DNA from: Pseudomonadota bacterium
Lineage (GTDB): Bacteria > Pseudomonadota > Gammaproteobacteria > Xanthomonadales > Xanthomonadaceae
Direction of reading: 5' to 3'
Assembly (NCBI GenBank): GCA_023388355.1
Contig: JAEWGI010000054.1
Span: forward strand, 62,001-126,000
DNA length: 64,000 nt
In this document: positions 37,728 through 46,688 of the stretch, piece after piece
Layout: each line of letters starts with the position of its first letter
How positions within the stretch are numbered: the stretch's first letter is position 1
Notes under the pieces: generated by a model
The model's input: only the letters and a program-made list of their open reading frames with translations
Told to the model about the DNA's origin: nothing
Databases searched by the model: none
Made by a program: the position numbers and the translations under genes

Positions 37728-39017
37728 ATGAAAATCCTCGTCATCGGTTCCGGTGGCCGCGAGCACGCGCTGGCGTGGAAGCTGGCGCAGTCGCCGCGCG
37801 TGTCCGGGGTGATCGTCGCGCCCGGCAACGCCGGCACCGCCACCGAACCGCGCTGCCGCAACGTCCCGGTCAAGGTCGGCGACCTCGATGGCCTGCTGCA
37901 GCTCGCGCGGGACGAGGATGTCGCGCTGACCGTGGTCGGCCCCGAAGTGCCGCTGGTGGCCGGGATCGTGGACAGGTTCCGCGACGCCGGCCTGCGCATC
38001 TTCGGCCCCACCGCCGCGGCCGCGCAGCTGGAGGGCAGCAAGGCCTTCGCCAAGGCGTTCCTCGCCCGCCACGGCATTCCAACCGCGTACTACGCCGTGC
38101 ACAACGAGGTCGACGCCGCCCTGGCCTATATCCGCGAGAAGGGCGCGCCGATCGTGATCAAGGCCGACGGCCTGGCCGCGGGCAAGGGCGTGGTCGTGGC
38201 GATGACGCCGGACGAGGCCGAGACCGCGGTGCGCGACATGCTTTCCGGCAACGCCTTCGGCGACGCCGGCGCGCGCGTGGTGATCGAGGAGTTCCTGGAA
38301 GGCGAGGAGGCCAGCTTCATCTCCATGGTCGACGGCCGCACCGCCCTGCCCATGGCCACCAGCCAGGACCACAAGCGCGTGGGCAACGGCGACACCGGCC
38401 CCAACACCGGCGGCATGGGCGCCTACTCGCCCGCGCCGGTGGTCACGCCCGAAGTGCACGCGCGGATCATGCGCGAAGTGGTCGAGCCGACCGTCGCCGG
38501 CATGGCCGCCGACGGCGTGCCGTTCAGCGGCTTCCTCTACGCCGGGCTGATGATCGACGCGGACGGCGCGCCGAAGGTGATCGAGTTCAACGTGCGCTTC
38601 GGCGATCCGGAAACCCAGCCGGTGCTGCTGCGCCTGCAGTCGGACCTGGTCGACCTGCTCGAGGCTGCGCTGGACGGCCGCCTCGATACCGCCGGGGCGG
38701 TCTGGGACCCGCGTCCCTCGCTGGGCGTGGTGATGGCGGCGCGGCCGTATCCCGGCACCCCGGTCACCGGCGAACCGATCAGCGGCCTGGACGCCGTGCC
38801 GGCCGATGCCAAGGTCTTCCATGCCGGCACCGCGCTCGACGGCCAGGGACGCGTGGTCAGCGCCGGCGGCCGGGTGCTGTGCGTGACCGCGCTGGGCGAC
38901 AGCGTGGCCGACGCGCAGCGGCGTGCGTACGCCGGCGTGGATGCGATCGAGTGGGCCAGCGCCTTCCACCGCCGCGACATCGGCTGGCGCGCGATCGCGC
39001 GCGAACAGGGCGACTGA
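37728..39017 (+). CDS. purD: phosphoribosylamine-glycine ligase
   Basis: GAR synthetase of 429 residues, an ATP-grasp enzyme for step two of purine synthesis. [73 protein letters not shown] and [14 protein letters not shown] are all conserved. AGGAG is six bases before the ATG. The aminotransferase gene follows after three bases. Confidence 0.97.
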   Translation: MKILVIGSGGREHALAWKLAQSPRVSGVIVAPGNAGTATEPRCRNVPVKVGDLDGLLQLARDEDVALTVVGPEVPLVAGIVDRFRDAGLRIFGPTAAAAQLEGSKAFAKAFLARHGIPTAYYAVHNEVDAALAYIREKGAPIVIKADGLAAGKGVVVAMTPDEAETAVRDMLSGNAFGDAGARVVIEEFLEGEEASFISMVDGRTALPMATSQDHKRVGNGDTGPNTGGMGAYSPAPVVTPEVHARIMREVVEPTVAGMAADGVPFSGFLYAGLMIDADGAPKVIEFNVRFGDPETQPVLLRLQSDLVDLLEAALDGRLDTAGAVWDPRPSLGVVMAARPYPGTPVTGEPISGLDAVPADAKVFHAGTALDGQGRVVSAGGRVLCVTALGDSVADAQRRAYAGVDAIEWASAFHRRDIGWRAIAREQGD

Positions 39018-39020
39018 GCC

Positions 39021-40160
39021 ATGCGCGGTCGCGTCGAACCGTTCCGCGCGATCGCCATCAGCCAGCTGGCGCGCACGCTGGAAGCCGCCGGCCGCTCCGT
39101 GGTGCACATGGAGTTCGGACAGCCGTCCACGCCGGCGCCGGCTGCGGCCCTGGCGGCGGTGCGCGAGGCGCTGGACCGCGACCCGCCCGGCTACTGGGAA
39201 AGCGAACCGCTGCGTGTGCGCATCGCCCGCCACTATCGCGAGCGTCACGCCGTGGACGTGGACCCGGCGCGCATCGTGCTGACCTGCGGCGCATCGCCGG
39301 CGCTGCTGTTGGCCCTGCTGTCGCGCTTCGACACCGGCGACCGCATCGCCTTCGCCCGCCCGGGCTACGTCGCCTACCGCAATACCACCGTGGCCGCCCG
39401 CCTGCGGCCAGTGGAAATCGGCTGCGGGCCGGACGCGCGCTACCAGCTCTCCGCCGCCGCGATCGCCGCGCTGGACCCGGCCCCGGCCGGCGTGATCCTG
39501 GCCAGCCCGGCCAATCCCACCGGCACCATCATTCCCGCCGGGGAGCTCGAGGCCATCGTCGGCGTCTGCCGCGAACGCGGCATCGTGCTGGTCTCCGACG
39601 AGATCTACCACGGCCTGCACTACGGCCAGGCCGCGCACTCGGTGCTGGAGTACGCGCCCGACGCGCTGGTGGTCAACAGCTTCTCCAAGTACTACAGCAT
39701 GGTCGACTGGCGCCTGGGCTGGCTGCTGGTGCCCGGCGACATGGTCGACACCGCGCGCGCCTACGCCGGCAACCTGTTCCTCACCCCGCCCTCGCCCAGC
39801 CAGCAGGCCGCGCTGGTGGCGATGGACTGCGTCGACGAACTGGAAGGCCACCGCGCGACGTATGCGCGCAACCGCGACCTGCTGCTCGACGCGCTGCCGT
39901 CGCTGGGACTGGAGCGCATCGCGCCGCCGGATGGCGCCTTCTACCTGTGGGCCGACGTGGGCCACCTCACCGACGACAGCCTGGCCTTCTGCACCCGCAT
40001 GCTGGAAGAGACCGGCGTAGCCCTGGCGCCCGGCGTGGATTTCGATCCGGTCGATGGCCACCGCTACATCCGCTTCAGCTTCGCCCCGGCCACCGCGCAC
40101 ATCGGGGAGGCGCTGCGGCGGCTCAAGCCGTGGCTCGCCGCGCAGCCCCGCATCGGCTGA
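39021..40160 (+). CDS. class I/II pyridoxal phosphate aminotransferase
   Basis: Fold-type I aminotransferase of 379 residues. LTCGASPALLLAL binds the cofactor phosphate, ASPANPTGTIIPAGEL carries the invariant Asn-Pro-Thr-Gly, VSDEIYHGLHYG the Asp/Tyr ring contacts, and NSFSKYYSMVDWRLGWLLVP the Schiff-base lysine with the downstream Arg. The C-terminal RYIRFSFA has the carboxylate-binding arginine. Substrate specificity cannot be read from sequence; subgroup I-gamma members act on aromatic or branched amino acids. It is next to purD in an apparent operon. Confidence 0.85.
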   Translation: MRGRVEPFRAIAISQLARTLEAAGRSVVHMEFGQPSTPAPAAALAAVREALDRDPPGYWESEPLRVRIARHYRERHAVDVDPARIVLTCGASPALLLALLSRFDTGDRIAFARPGYVAYRNTTVAARLRPVEIGCGPDARYQLSAAAIAALDPAPAGVILASPANPTGTIIPAGELEAIVGVCRERGIVLVSDEIYHGLHYGQAAHSVLEYAPDALVVNSFSKYYSMVDWRLGWLLVPGDMVDTARAYAGNLFLTPPSPSQQAALVAMDCVDELEGHRATYARNRDLLLDALPSLGLERIAPPDGAFYLWADVGHLTDDSLAFCTRMLEETGVALAPGVDFDPVDGHRYIRFSFAPATAHIGEALRRLKPWLAAQPRIG

Positions 40161-40191
40161 GGCGCCGCAGGGCTGACGCGCCGCAGCTCGA

Positions 40192-41052
40192 TTACACGTT
40201 GGCAGCGTCCGGCGGCAGGCTGGTGTCCATGGCCGCGGCACCCTCGTCGCTGTGCTGGATGGCATGGTTGCCCGCGTCCAGCGCGTACGCGGTCATCGAC
40301 AGCGAACCGTAGCTGTAGCCCTCGATCAGGGGCTGCGTCGGCCGCTGCGCCGCGGCCGCCAGTCCGGCGACGTAGAGCAGCGGCAGGAAATGGTCGGTGA
40401 TCGGCACCGCGGTGCGGTAGTCCGGATGCGAGGCCAGCGAGGCGATCTCGTGCGGCGCCTCGCGCATCAGCTCGCGCGCCCGCTCGTCGAAGCGCTGCGC
40501 CCAGTCGAAGCCGGCGTCGGGCTGCTTCCAGTCGATCGCGCGCAGGTTGTGCACCACGTTGCCGCTGCCGAGCACCAGGATGCCGCGCTCGCGCAGCGCC
40601 GCCAGCTTCGCGCCCAGCTCCAGGTGCCACTCCAGCGGCTTGCGCGTGTCCAGCGACAGCTGCACCACCGGGATGTCGGCATCGGGAAAGGCGTGCACCA
40701 GCACCGACCAGGTGCCGTGGTCCAGGCCCCAGCTGTCGCCATCGGCGCCGACCCGGTCGGGATGCGCCAGGTCGGCCACCTCCTCCACCAGCTCCGGCAG
40801 CCCGGGCGCGGGGTACTGCACGTCGAACAGCGCCTGCGGGAAACCGAAGAAGTCGTGGATCGTGCGCGGCCGCGGCATCGCCGTGACCGCCAGCATCGGC
40901 ACGTACCAGTGCGCCGACACCGCCAGGATCGCCCGCGGCCGCGGCACGCCGGCCCCGAACGCCCGCCAGGCGTCGGTATAGCGGTTGCGCTCGAGCGCGT
41001 TCATCGGACTGCCGTGGCCGAGGAAGGCGGCGGGCATGAGGGGGGCGGTCAT
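40192..41052 (-). CDS. extradiol dioxygenase, YgiD/DODA family
   Basis: LigB-type dioxygenase of 286 residues. FLGHGSPMNALERN and AVSAHWYVP supply two metal-binding histidines, and WSVLVHAFPDADIPVVQLSLD and GSGNVVHNLR the rest of the site. E. coli YgiD opens the ring of L-DOPA in vitro, and plant DODA makes betalamic acid, but the bacterial substrate in vivo is unclear. GGAG precedes the ATG. It converges with the aminotransferase gene. Confidence 0.88.
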   Translation of the reverse strand: MTAPLMPAAFLGHGSPMNALERNRYTDAWRAFGAGVPRPRAILAVSAHWYVPMLAVTAMPRPRTIHDFFGFPQALFDVQYPAPGLPELVEEVADLAHPDRVGADGDSWGLDHGTWSVLVHAFPDADIPVVQLSLDTRKPLEWHLELGAKLAALRERGILVLGSGNVVHNLRAIDWKQPDAGFDWAQRFDERARELMREAPHEIASLASHPDYRTAVPITDHFLPLLYVAGLAAAAQRPTQPLIEGYSYGSLSMTAYALDAGNHAIQHSDEGAAAMDTSLPPDAANV

Positions 41053-41305
41053 GGGCGCTCCGACGGCAGGCGGCGCTCCACTCTAGCAACGGCGCGTCAA
41101 GCCGACGCGATCATGGGCCATGCACCCTGCGTGCCCCCGGGGCCTTGGCCTGACGGGTCGAACCGGGCACGGCGAAAGCAAGATCCCCCGCTGCGTTCGC
41201 GACAGGACGGAAGAAGCACGGCAGGCGTGGTGGCGCCACAAGCGCCCCACGGTCGCTCGGGCCGCTACCTGCTTCAGGCTGTACCAGTCCGCCGCCCCGC
41301 GCCGC

Positions 41306-41311
41306 TACACT
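41306..41311 (+). promoter_or_regulatory. putative -10 for the LplT-PlsC gene
   Basis: TACACT preceded by CCGC, 24 bases before ATG 41335, which has its own GGAGG at 41326-41330. The remaining gap from 41053 holds a decayed AAGATCCCCCGCTGCG repeat-like stretch near 41180 and nothing else recognisable. Confidence 0.45.
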
Positions 41312-41334
41312 CGCGATGACTTCCCGGAGGCCGC

Positions 41335-43287
41335 ATGGCAACCGACGACACCGCATCCAGTTCCGCGCGGCGCGACCGCCATTCGCAGTTCGACCTGCTG
41401 CGCCAGCGCCGCTTCCTGCCCTATTTCACCGTGCAGGCGCTGGGCGCGTTCAACGACAACGTGTACCGGCAGGCGATCATCGGGCTGCTGGGGGCGATGC
41501 TGGTGGCCGGGACGATCTCGGCCGAATCGCGCGCGCTGTACACGCAGCTGGCGCCGGCGATCTTCATCCTGCCCTACTTCCTGTTCTCGGCCACCGCCGG
41601 GCAGATCGCCGAGAAGCTGGAGAAGCAGCGGCTGATCGTGATCACCACGACGATGGAGATCGCGATCATGTCGCTGGCCGCGATCGGCTTCCTGCTGCAG
41701 AACATGCCGCTGCTGCTGGTGGCGTTGTTCTGCACCGGGCTGCAGTCGACGCTGTTCGGGCCGGTGAAGTATTCGATCCTGCCGTCGGTACTCAAGCCCG
41801 AGGAGCTGACCGGCGGCAACGGCCTGGTCGAGATGGGCACGTCGATCTCGATCCTGCTGGGGATGATCTTCGGCGGCTCGATCTTCCTGCTCGCCGGCGC
41901 GGCCGGGCCGTACGTGGCGGCGGTGTCGATCATCGCGCTGGCGATCGCGGGCAATCTGGTCGCGCGCCGCATCCCGCGCGTGGACGCGGGCGAGCCGGGG
42001 CTGCGCATCGACTTCAACATCGCGCGCCAGTCCTGGCGCATCTGGCAGCTCACCCGGCGCCAGCCGGCGGTGCGCAACGCGGTGCTGGGGGTCTCGTGGT
42101 TCTGGTTCGTCGGCACCGTGCTGACCGCGCAGCTGCCGGTGTATGCCGAAGCCAACCTCGGCGGCACGCAGGCGCTGTACATCTTCGCGCTGGCGCTGTT
42201 CTCGATCGGCGTGGGCGCCGGCTCGCTGCTGTGCGAGAAGCTGTCCGGACGCACGGTCGAGATCGGCCTGGTGCCGCTGGGCGCATTCGGGGTGAGCGCG
42301 TTCATGCTCGACCTGTACTTCGCGCGGCCCGGCGCGGCGCTGGCGGCCGGGATGTCAGTGCGCGAGTTCGTCGACGCGGCGGGCAGCTGGCGGATCATCG
42401 CCGACCTGACGGGCATCGGCCTGTTCACCGGCTTTTTCGTCGTGCCGCTGTTCGCGCTGATCCAGAGCCGCACGCCGAAGGCCGAGCTGGCGCGGGTGAT
42501 CGCCGGCATGAACATCCAGAACGCGGCCTTCATCGTGGCCGCGGCGGTGATCGGCATCGCGCTGCAACAGCTGCTGGGCTGGACGATTCCGCAGCTGTTC
42601 CTGGCGCTGGCGATCGCCAACGCGCTGGTCGCGATCTGGATCTTCAGCATCGTGCCCGAGTTCTTCATGCGCTTCGTCAGCTGGCTGATGGTGCGCACGC
42701 TGTACCGGCTGGAGCTGCACGGGATCGAGAAGCACGTGCCCGACGAGGGGCCGGCGCTGATCGTGTGCAACCACGTCAGCTACATGGACGCACTGATCCT
42801 GGCGGCGACGATCCCGCGGCCGGTGCGCTTCGTCATGTACTGGAAGATCTTCAACATCCCGGTGATGCGCTGGATCTTCCGCACCGCGCGCGCGATCCCG
42901 ATCGCCGGGGCGCGCGAGAATCCCGAGCTGATGCAGCGCGCGTTCGATGCGATCGACGCGGCGCTGGCCGAGGGCGAACTGGTCGGCATCTTCCCGGAGG
43001 GCACGCTGACGAAGGACGGCGGGATCGCCACGTTCAGGCCCGGCGTCGAGAAGATCCTCGAGCGCGCCGCCGCGCGCGGACAGGTGGTGCCGGTCGTGCC
43101 GATGGCGCTGCGCGGGATGTGGAGCAGCATGTGGAGCCGGCGGGATTCACGGCTTGGGCGGATGCGGGTGCCGCGGCGGTTCCGCGCGCATGTGGCGGTG
43201 ATGGCGGAAGCGCCGGTGCTGGATGCAGGCGTGACCGCGGAGCGGCTGGAAGATCGCGTGCGGAGGCTCCGGGGAGACGCGGCCTAG
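41335..43287 (+). CDS. MFS lysophospholipid transporter fused to PlsC acyltransferase
   Basis: Protein of 650 residues. Residues about 20-430 are an MFS transporter of the LplT type (FTVQALGAFNDNVYRQAIIGLL, about 12 helices); residues about 450-640 are a 1-acyl-glycerol-3-phosphate acyltransferase with NHVSYMD (the H-x4-D catalytic pair), FPEGTLTKDGG and VVPVVPMAL. LplT flips lysophospholipids inwards and the acyltransferase part of Aas re-acylates them. Unlike the three-domain Aas fusions, no acyl-ACP synthetase domain follows. It works at the inner membrane; the reaction is inferred from the domains. Confidence 0.9.
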   Translation: MATDDTASSSARRDRHSQFDLLRQRRFLPYFTVQALGAFNDNVYRQAIIGLLGAMLVAGTISAESRALYTQLAPAIFILPYFLFSATAGQIAEKLEKQRLIVITTTMEIAIMSLAAIGFLLQNMPLLLVALFCTGLQSTLFGPVKYSILPSVLKPEELTGGNGLVEMGTSISILLGMIFGGSIFLLAGAAGPYVAAVSIIALAIAGNLVARRIPRVDAGEPGLRIDFNIARQSWRIWQLTRRQPAVRNAVLGVSWFWFVGTVLTAQLPVYAEANLGGTQALYIFALALFSIGVGAGSLLCEKLSGRTVEIGLVPLGAFGVSAFMLDLYFARPGAALAAGMSVREFVDAAGSWRIIADLTGIGLFTGFFVVPLFALIQSRTPKAELARVIAGMNIQNAAFIVAAAVIGIALQQLLGWTIPQLFLALAIANALVAIWIFSIVPEFFMRFVSWLMVRTLYRLELHGIEKHVPDEGPALIVCNHVSYMDALILAATIPRPVRFVMYWKIFNIPVMRWIFRTARAIPIAGARENPELMQRAFDAIDAALAEGELVGIFPEGTLTKDGGIATFRPGVEKILERAAARGQVVPVVPMALRGMWSSMWSRRDSRLGRMRVPRRFRAHVAVMAEAPVLDAGVTAERLEDRVRRLRGDAA

Positions 43288-43306
43288 GCAAGGCCTGAAC
43301 GACTCC

Positions 43307-43447
43307 CGTCATTCCCGCGAATGCGGGAGGCGCCGTGCAACGGACGGATGTCCGGTCATCCATGGATGCAGGGCTTTGAACAGCCAGGCCCCTGGATTCC
43401 GGCTTGACCAGCCTGGGGCTGTTGCAAGGCGATTCGCGGGAATGACG
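43307..43447. repeat. element with 16-base perfect terminal inverted repeats
   Basis: CGTCATTCCCGCGAAT (43307-43322) and its exact reverse complement (43432-43447) bound 141 bases. The interior includes CTTGACCAGCCTGGGGCTGTTG, related to text in the elements at 57.6 kb and 61.8 kb. It lies between the LplT-PlsC gene and ampE, which converge. Confidence 0.8.
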
Positions 43448-43508
43448 GACAGGGATGATCTGTCCCGACCTTCACCAGGGGAAGCGATCGGCCTTCGGCT
43501 TGCCGCGC

Positions 43509-44426
43509 TCAGCTCACCCAGCCGGCGATCACGAACAGCGCCAGCAGCGCCAGCCACAGCACCAGCGCGCGCCAGACCAGGCTCATGGCGTCGCGCAGTT
43601 CCGGCATTGGCCCCAGCTCGTATACCAGCGCGCTGCCCGGCGGCACGCCGGCATCGGCATATTCCTCGGCCTCGTCGGCAAGCTCGCTGCGCACGCCGGC
43701 GCGCCCGGCGGCGGCGAGGAAGCCCGCATCCAGCCGCAGCGAGGCGCCGCCGGCGTCGCGCCAGGCGCCGGCCACCATGTCGAAATTGCCCACCAGCGCC
43801 AGCGCCAGGGTGGCCGCCTGGGCCGCGGGCCAGTCGAGCAGCGCAAGCAGCCGGCGCGCGCCGCGCACCACCGGCTGGGGCAGGCGCGCGGCCACCCTGT
43901 CCTCGGCGGCCACCGCCAGCAGCCGATACGCCAGCGCGCCAACCGCGCCCAGCAGCAGGAACCAGAACAGCACCCCGAACCAGCGCCGCAGCGAAGCCTC
44001 GAACACCGCACCCACCAGCGCGGCCGGACGCAGGCTCACCGCATCGCGACGGGTCGCCGGCCACAGCCGCGCCGCCGCGGCGCGGCGGCCCTCGGCGTCG
44101 GGTGCATCGAGAACGTCCTCGACGTCGCGGTCCAGGTCGCGCGGCCCCCAAGCGTGGAACAGCACCGCGACCGCGAACAGCAGCCCCGGCAGGCCGAACA
44201 TCACCCCGTGCAGCAGCCACTGGACCAGCGCCACCAGCAGCAGCGGCGGCAGCAGCGCCAGCGCGATGCCGTAGCGTCCGCGCCACGCATCGCTGGCGTC
44301 CAGGCGCGCGTCCAGCCAGTCCAGCCAGGCCTCGAACCAGGCCTGGCTGCGCAGGAAGGCCGTCAGGTCGCGCGCCAGGTGTCCGAGCACCAGGGCGACG
44401 ACGACCGCGAGCAGGGCGGCGAACAT
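43509..44426 (-). CDS. ampE: AmpE-like membrane protein
   Basis: Membrane protein of 305 residues of the AmpE/CobD-like group, with helices at the N-terminus (MFAALLAVVVALVLGHL), at about 55-90, 140-170 and at the C-terminus (LVLWLALLALFVIAGW). LFHAWGPRDLDRDVEDVLDAPD is the cytoplasmic motif. AmpE was described with AmpD in regulation of ampC beta-lactamase, but its molecular role is unsettled. ampD is not in the window, which is unusual because the two are often linked. Confidence 0.78.
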   Translation of the reverse strand: MFAALLAVVVALVLGHLARDLTAFLRSQAWFEAWLDWLDARLDASDAWRGRYGIALALLPPLLLVALVQWLLHGVMFGLPGLLFAVAVLFHAWGPRDLDRDVEDVLDAPDAEGRRAAAARLWPATRRDAVSLRPAALVGAVFEASLRRWFGVLFWFLLLGAVGALAYRLLAVAAEDRVAARLPQPVVRGARRLLALLDWPAAQAATLALALVGNFDMVAGAWRDAGGASLRLDAGFLAAAGRAGVRSELADEAEEYADAGVPPGSALVYELGPMPELRDAMSLVWRALVLWLALLALFVIAGWVS

Positions 44427-44432
44427 GCGCCG

Positions 44433-44438
44433 ATTCTA
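44433..44438 (-). promoter_or_regulatory. putative -10 placing transcription start on the ampE ATG
   Basis: TAGAAT on the minus strand, preceded by CC, ends six bases before ATG 44426; no ribosome binding site. Confidence 0.5.
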
Positions 44439-44528
44439 GGGCCGGGCGGCGGGCGGGGCGAATGGCGCGCGCGCCGGAACGGGCGCGGGCGAAGCGATCG
44501 GAGCGGCCGATCGCGGCCCGGGCCGCGC

Positions 44529-45419
44529 CTACGATGCGGCGGCCTGGTACCAGTGCTCGACCAGCCAGCGCGAGATCGACAGGCGCGGCGACAGCAACAG
44601 TCCCGATTCGCGGGTCTCTCCGCGCAGCGCGGCGCCGATCTCCCCGCGGCTGAACCAGCGCGCGTCCTCGAGCTCTTCGTCGCTGGGGCGCGGCTCGTCG
44701 GGTTCGGCCTCGGCGATGAAGCCAAGCATCAGCGAGGACGGGAACGGCCATGGCTGCGAGGCCAGGTAGCGACAGCTGCGCACGCGCACCGCCGACTCCT
44801 CGAACACCTCGCGCACCACGGTCTGTTCAAGCGTTTCGCCCGGCTCGACGAAGCCGGCCAGGGTGGAATAGCGCCGCGCCGGCCAGTTCGCCTGGCGGCC
44901 CAGCAGCAGCCGCTCGCCGTCGCTGACGGCCACGATCACCGCCGGATCGGTGCGCGGGTAGTGTTCGCTCGCGCAGGCATCGCAGCGGCCCAGCCAGCCG
45001 GCGCGCTCGAAGCGCAGCCGCCCGCCGCAGGCGCCGCAGTGGCGATGGCGCGCGCGCCAGTGCAGCACCGCACGCGCCTGGGCGAAGGCGGTGGCCTCGC
45101 GCAGCGGCCAGTCCGCGGCGGCGGTGCGCAGGTCCACGCGCGGCGCGGCGGCATCGGCGCCAGGATCGGGCGCGGCGAACCAGGCGCGGCCGCCCTCGAC
45201 CCCCAGCAGCACCGCCTCGCGCTCCAGCGCCGGATGCGCCGCGCCGGCCTCGTCCAGCGGCGCGCCCCGGCCATCGCACAGCGCGCGGCCTTCGGCATCG
45301 AGCCGCAGCAGCCGCGCCGCCGGCCACAGTCCGGCCAGCCGCCCGGACTGCGTGCGCAGGAATTCGGCCCGGTCGAGCGCGCCTGCGACGAAGGCGAAGG
45401 CCGGGATCGCGCCGGCCAC
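44529..45419 (-). CDS. nudC: NAD+ diphosphatase / RNA decapping hydrolase NudC
   Basis: Nudix hydrolase of 296 residues that cleaves NADH/NAD and removes NAD caps from RNA. The zinc site is HCGACGG...RCDAC; the Nudix box is GFVEPGETLEQTVVREVFEE followed by SAV; the family-specific SQPWPFPSSLMLGF is intact. ATG 45419 lies five bases from the erpA stop, so the pair may be cotranscribed on the minus strand. Confidence 0.93.
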   Translation of the reverse strand: MAGAIPAFAFVAGALDRAEFLRTQSGRLAGLWPAARLLRLDAEGRALCDGRGAPLDEAGAAHPALEREAVLLGVEGGRAWFAAPDPGADAAAPRVDLRTAAADWPLREATAFAQARAVLHWRARHRHCGACGGRLRFERAGWLGRCDACASEHYPRTDPAVIVAVSDGERLLLGRQANWPARRYSTLAGFVEPGETLEQTVVREVFEESAVRVRSCRYLASQPWPFPSSLMLGFIAEAEPDEPRPSDEELEDARWFSRGEIGAALRGETRESGLLLSPRLSISRWLVEHWYQAAAS

Positions 45420-45424
45420 GGGAT

Positions 45425-45787
45425 TCAGACCACGAACGACGACCCGCAGCCGCAGGTCGATTTCGCGTTCGGGTTGCGGATCGTGAACTGGGCGCCGTGC
45501 AGGCTCTCGGCGTAGTCCACCGAGGCGCCCATCAGGTACTGCAGGCTGAGCGGATCGACCACCAGGGTGACGCCATCGGTGGTGATCGCCAGGTCGTCCT
45601 CGGCCTGCTGCTCGTCGAACTCGAAGCCGTACTGGAAGCCCGAGCAGCCGCCGCCCTGGATGTAGACGCGCAGCTTCAGCGCCGGGTTGCCTTCCTCGGC
45701 GATCAGCTCGCGCACCTTGCCGGCCGCGGCCGGGGTGAAGTCGAGCGGACGCTGCAGCGCGAGATAGTCGGGGGCGGGCGAAGACAT
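45425..45787 (-). CDS. erpA: iron-sulfur cluster insertion protein ErpA
   Basis: A-type iron-sulfur carrier of 120 residues. The three cluster cysteines are in [16 protein letters not shown] and the C-terminal STCGCGSSF. The tail [14 protein letters not shown] is ErpA-like. ErpA hands [4Fe-4S] or [2Fe-2S] clusters to essential apo-enzymes. Confidence 0.94.
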   Translation of the reverse strand: MSSPAPDYLALQRPLDFTPAAAGKVRELIAEEGNPALKLRVYIQGGGCSGFQYGFEFDEQQAEDDLAITTDGVTLVVDPLSLQYLMGASVDYAESLHGAQFTIRNPNAKSTCGCGSSFVV

Positions 45788-45844
45788 GCAGGCAGGATGG
45801 GGGCCGCGCGCCGCGACTTCAAGCGCCGCCGCGGCACGCTGCGT

Positions 45845-46573
45845 TCAGTCCGCTGCCGGCGCCTGCCGCACCGCCTCGCCCCAGGCCAGGGTCTTCTCCA
45901 CCTCCGCGCCCGAGGCCGGGACCAGGCGCGCATGCACGCGCAGCGGCTGGAACCCCGGCGGCAGCACCACCTCGCCCTCCACCTGCTGGAAATACTTGAA
46001 CGAGTACTCCACCCCCGGCGCATCGGGCTGCTGGCGCAGGGTGGGCCAGTCCAGCCGCTCCAGCCGGCCCTCGCGGGTGCCCTCGACCTCCAGCATCAGG
46101 TGGCCGGCGCTGACCGCGCCGCGGTTCAGGTTCTGGGTCAGGGTGGCGGTGTAGTGCCAGGCCTGGTCGGTCTGCGGGGTCAGCACCAGCTCGTGCACGG
46201 CCAGGCCACGCCGCTTCTCCGTGGAGCCGACGAAGCGCTCGTAGAAGGCCACGTCCGCGCGCAGCGCCGAGATTTCCTCGTCGCGCTCGGCCAAGGTGCC
46301 CTGCAGGTCGCGGTTGGCCTCGCGGCTGATCTGGTCGGAGCGGGCCAGGGTGGCGACCTCCTGCTCCAGTACCCCGATCCGCGCCTGCGCGGCGGCCGTG
46401 TCCACGCCCGCGCCGCCGCCCGGCGCGGACACCGTGGTCCACACGCCCCACAGCCCGAACGCGATCGCGGCCATGAACACGCCAAGCACCGCGTAGCCCG
46501 CCGGCGAGTACGGCACCACGTCGGCGGGCGCGGGGCCGTCGGCGTCCGGCCGGCTGGAAGAAGATTCGGTCAT
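45845..46573 (-). CDS. DUF6776-type membrane protein with coiled coil
   Basis: Protein of 242 residues: acidic cytoplasmic N-terminus, one transmembrane helix (YAVLGVFMAAIAFGLWGVWTTV, about 26-47), a coiled coil (about 60-115, ARIGVLEQEVATLARSDQISREANRDLQGTLAERDEEISALRAD read as heptads) and a beta-rich domain containing RGLAVHELVLTPQTDQAWHYTATLTQ. The family has no known function; members lie beside erpA and anmK-like genes in Xanthomonadaceae. It is likely a bitopic inner-membrane protein with a periplasmic domain. Confidence 0.7.
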   Translation of the reverse strand: MTESSSSRPDADGPAPADVVPYSPAGYAVLGVFMAAIAFGLWGVWTTVSAPGGGAGVDTAAAQARIGVLEQEVATLARSDQISREANRDLQGTLAERDEEISALRADVAFYERFVGSTEKRRGLAVHELVLTPQTDQAWHYTATLTQNLNRGAVSAGHLMLEVEGTREGRLERLDWPTLRQQPDAPGVEYSFKYFQQVEGEVVLPPGFQPLRVHARLVPASGAEVEKTLAWGEAVRQAPAAD

Positions 46574-46579
46574 CGGCCC

Positions 46580-46585
46580 GGTATA
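46580..46585 (-). promoter_or_regulatory. putative -10 placing transcription start at the DUF6776 ATG
   Basis: TATACC on the minus strand ends six bases before ATG 46573, with no ribosome binding site. Confidence 0.4.
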
Positions 46586-46622
46586 GCGATGCGCGCGCGC
46601 CTGCGTCAAGGCGCGCCCGCCC

Positions 46623-46628
46623 TATACT
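46623..46628 (+). promoter_or_regulatory. putative -10 for the DUF4126 gene
   Basis: TATACT, 61 bases before ATG 46689, which has a conventional GAGGAG site. Divergent from the DUF6776 promoter 38 bases away. Confidence 0.45.
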
Positions 46629-46688
46629 CCGGCGACAGGCGCCGCCAATGGCGATGCCCTGCCGCTTTCCGGCCCGCGAGGAGTGTCC

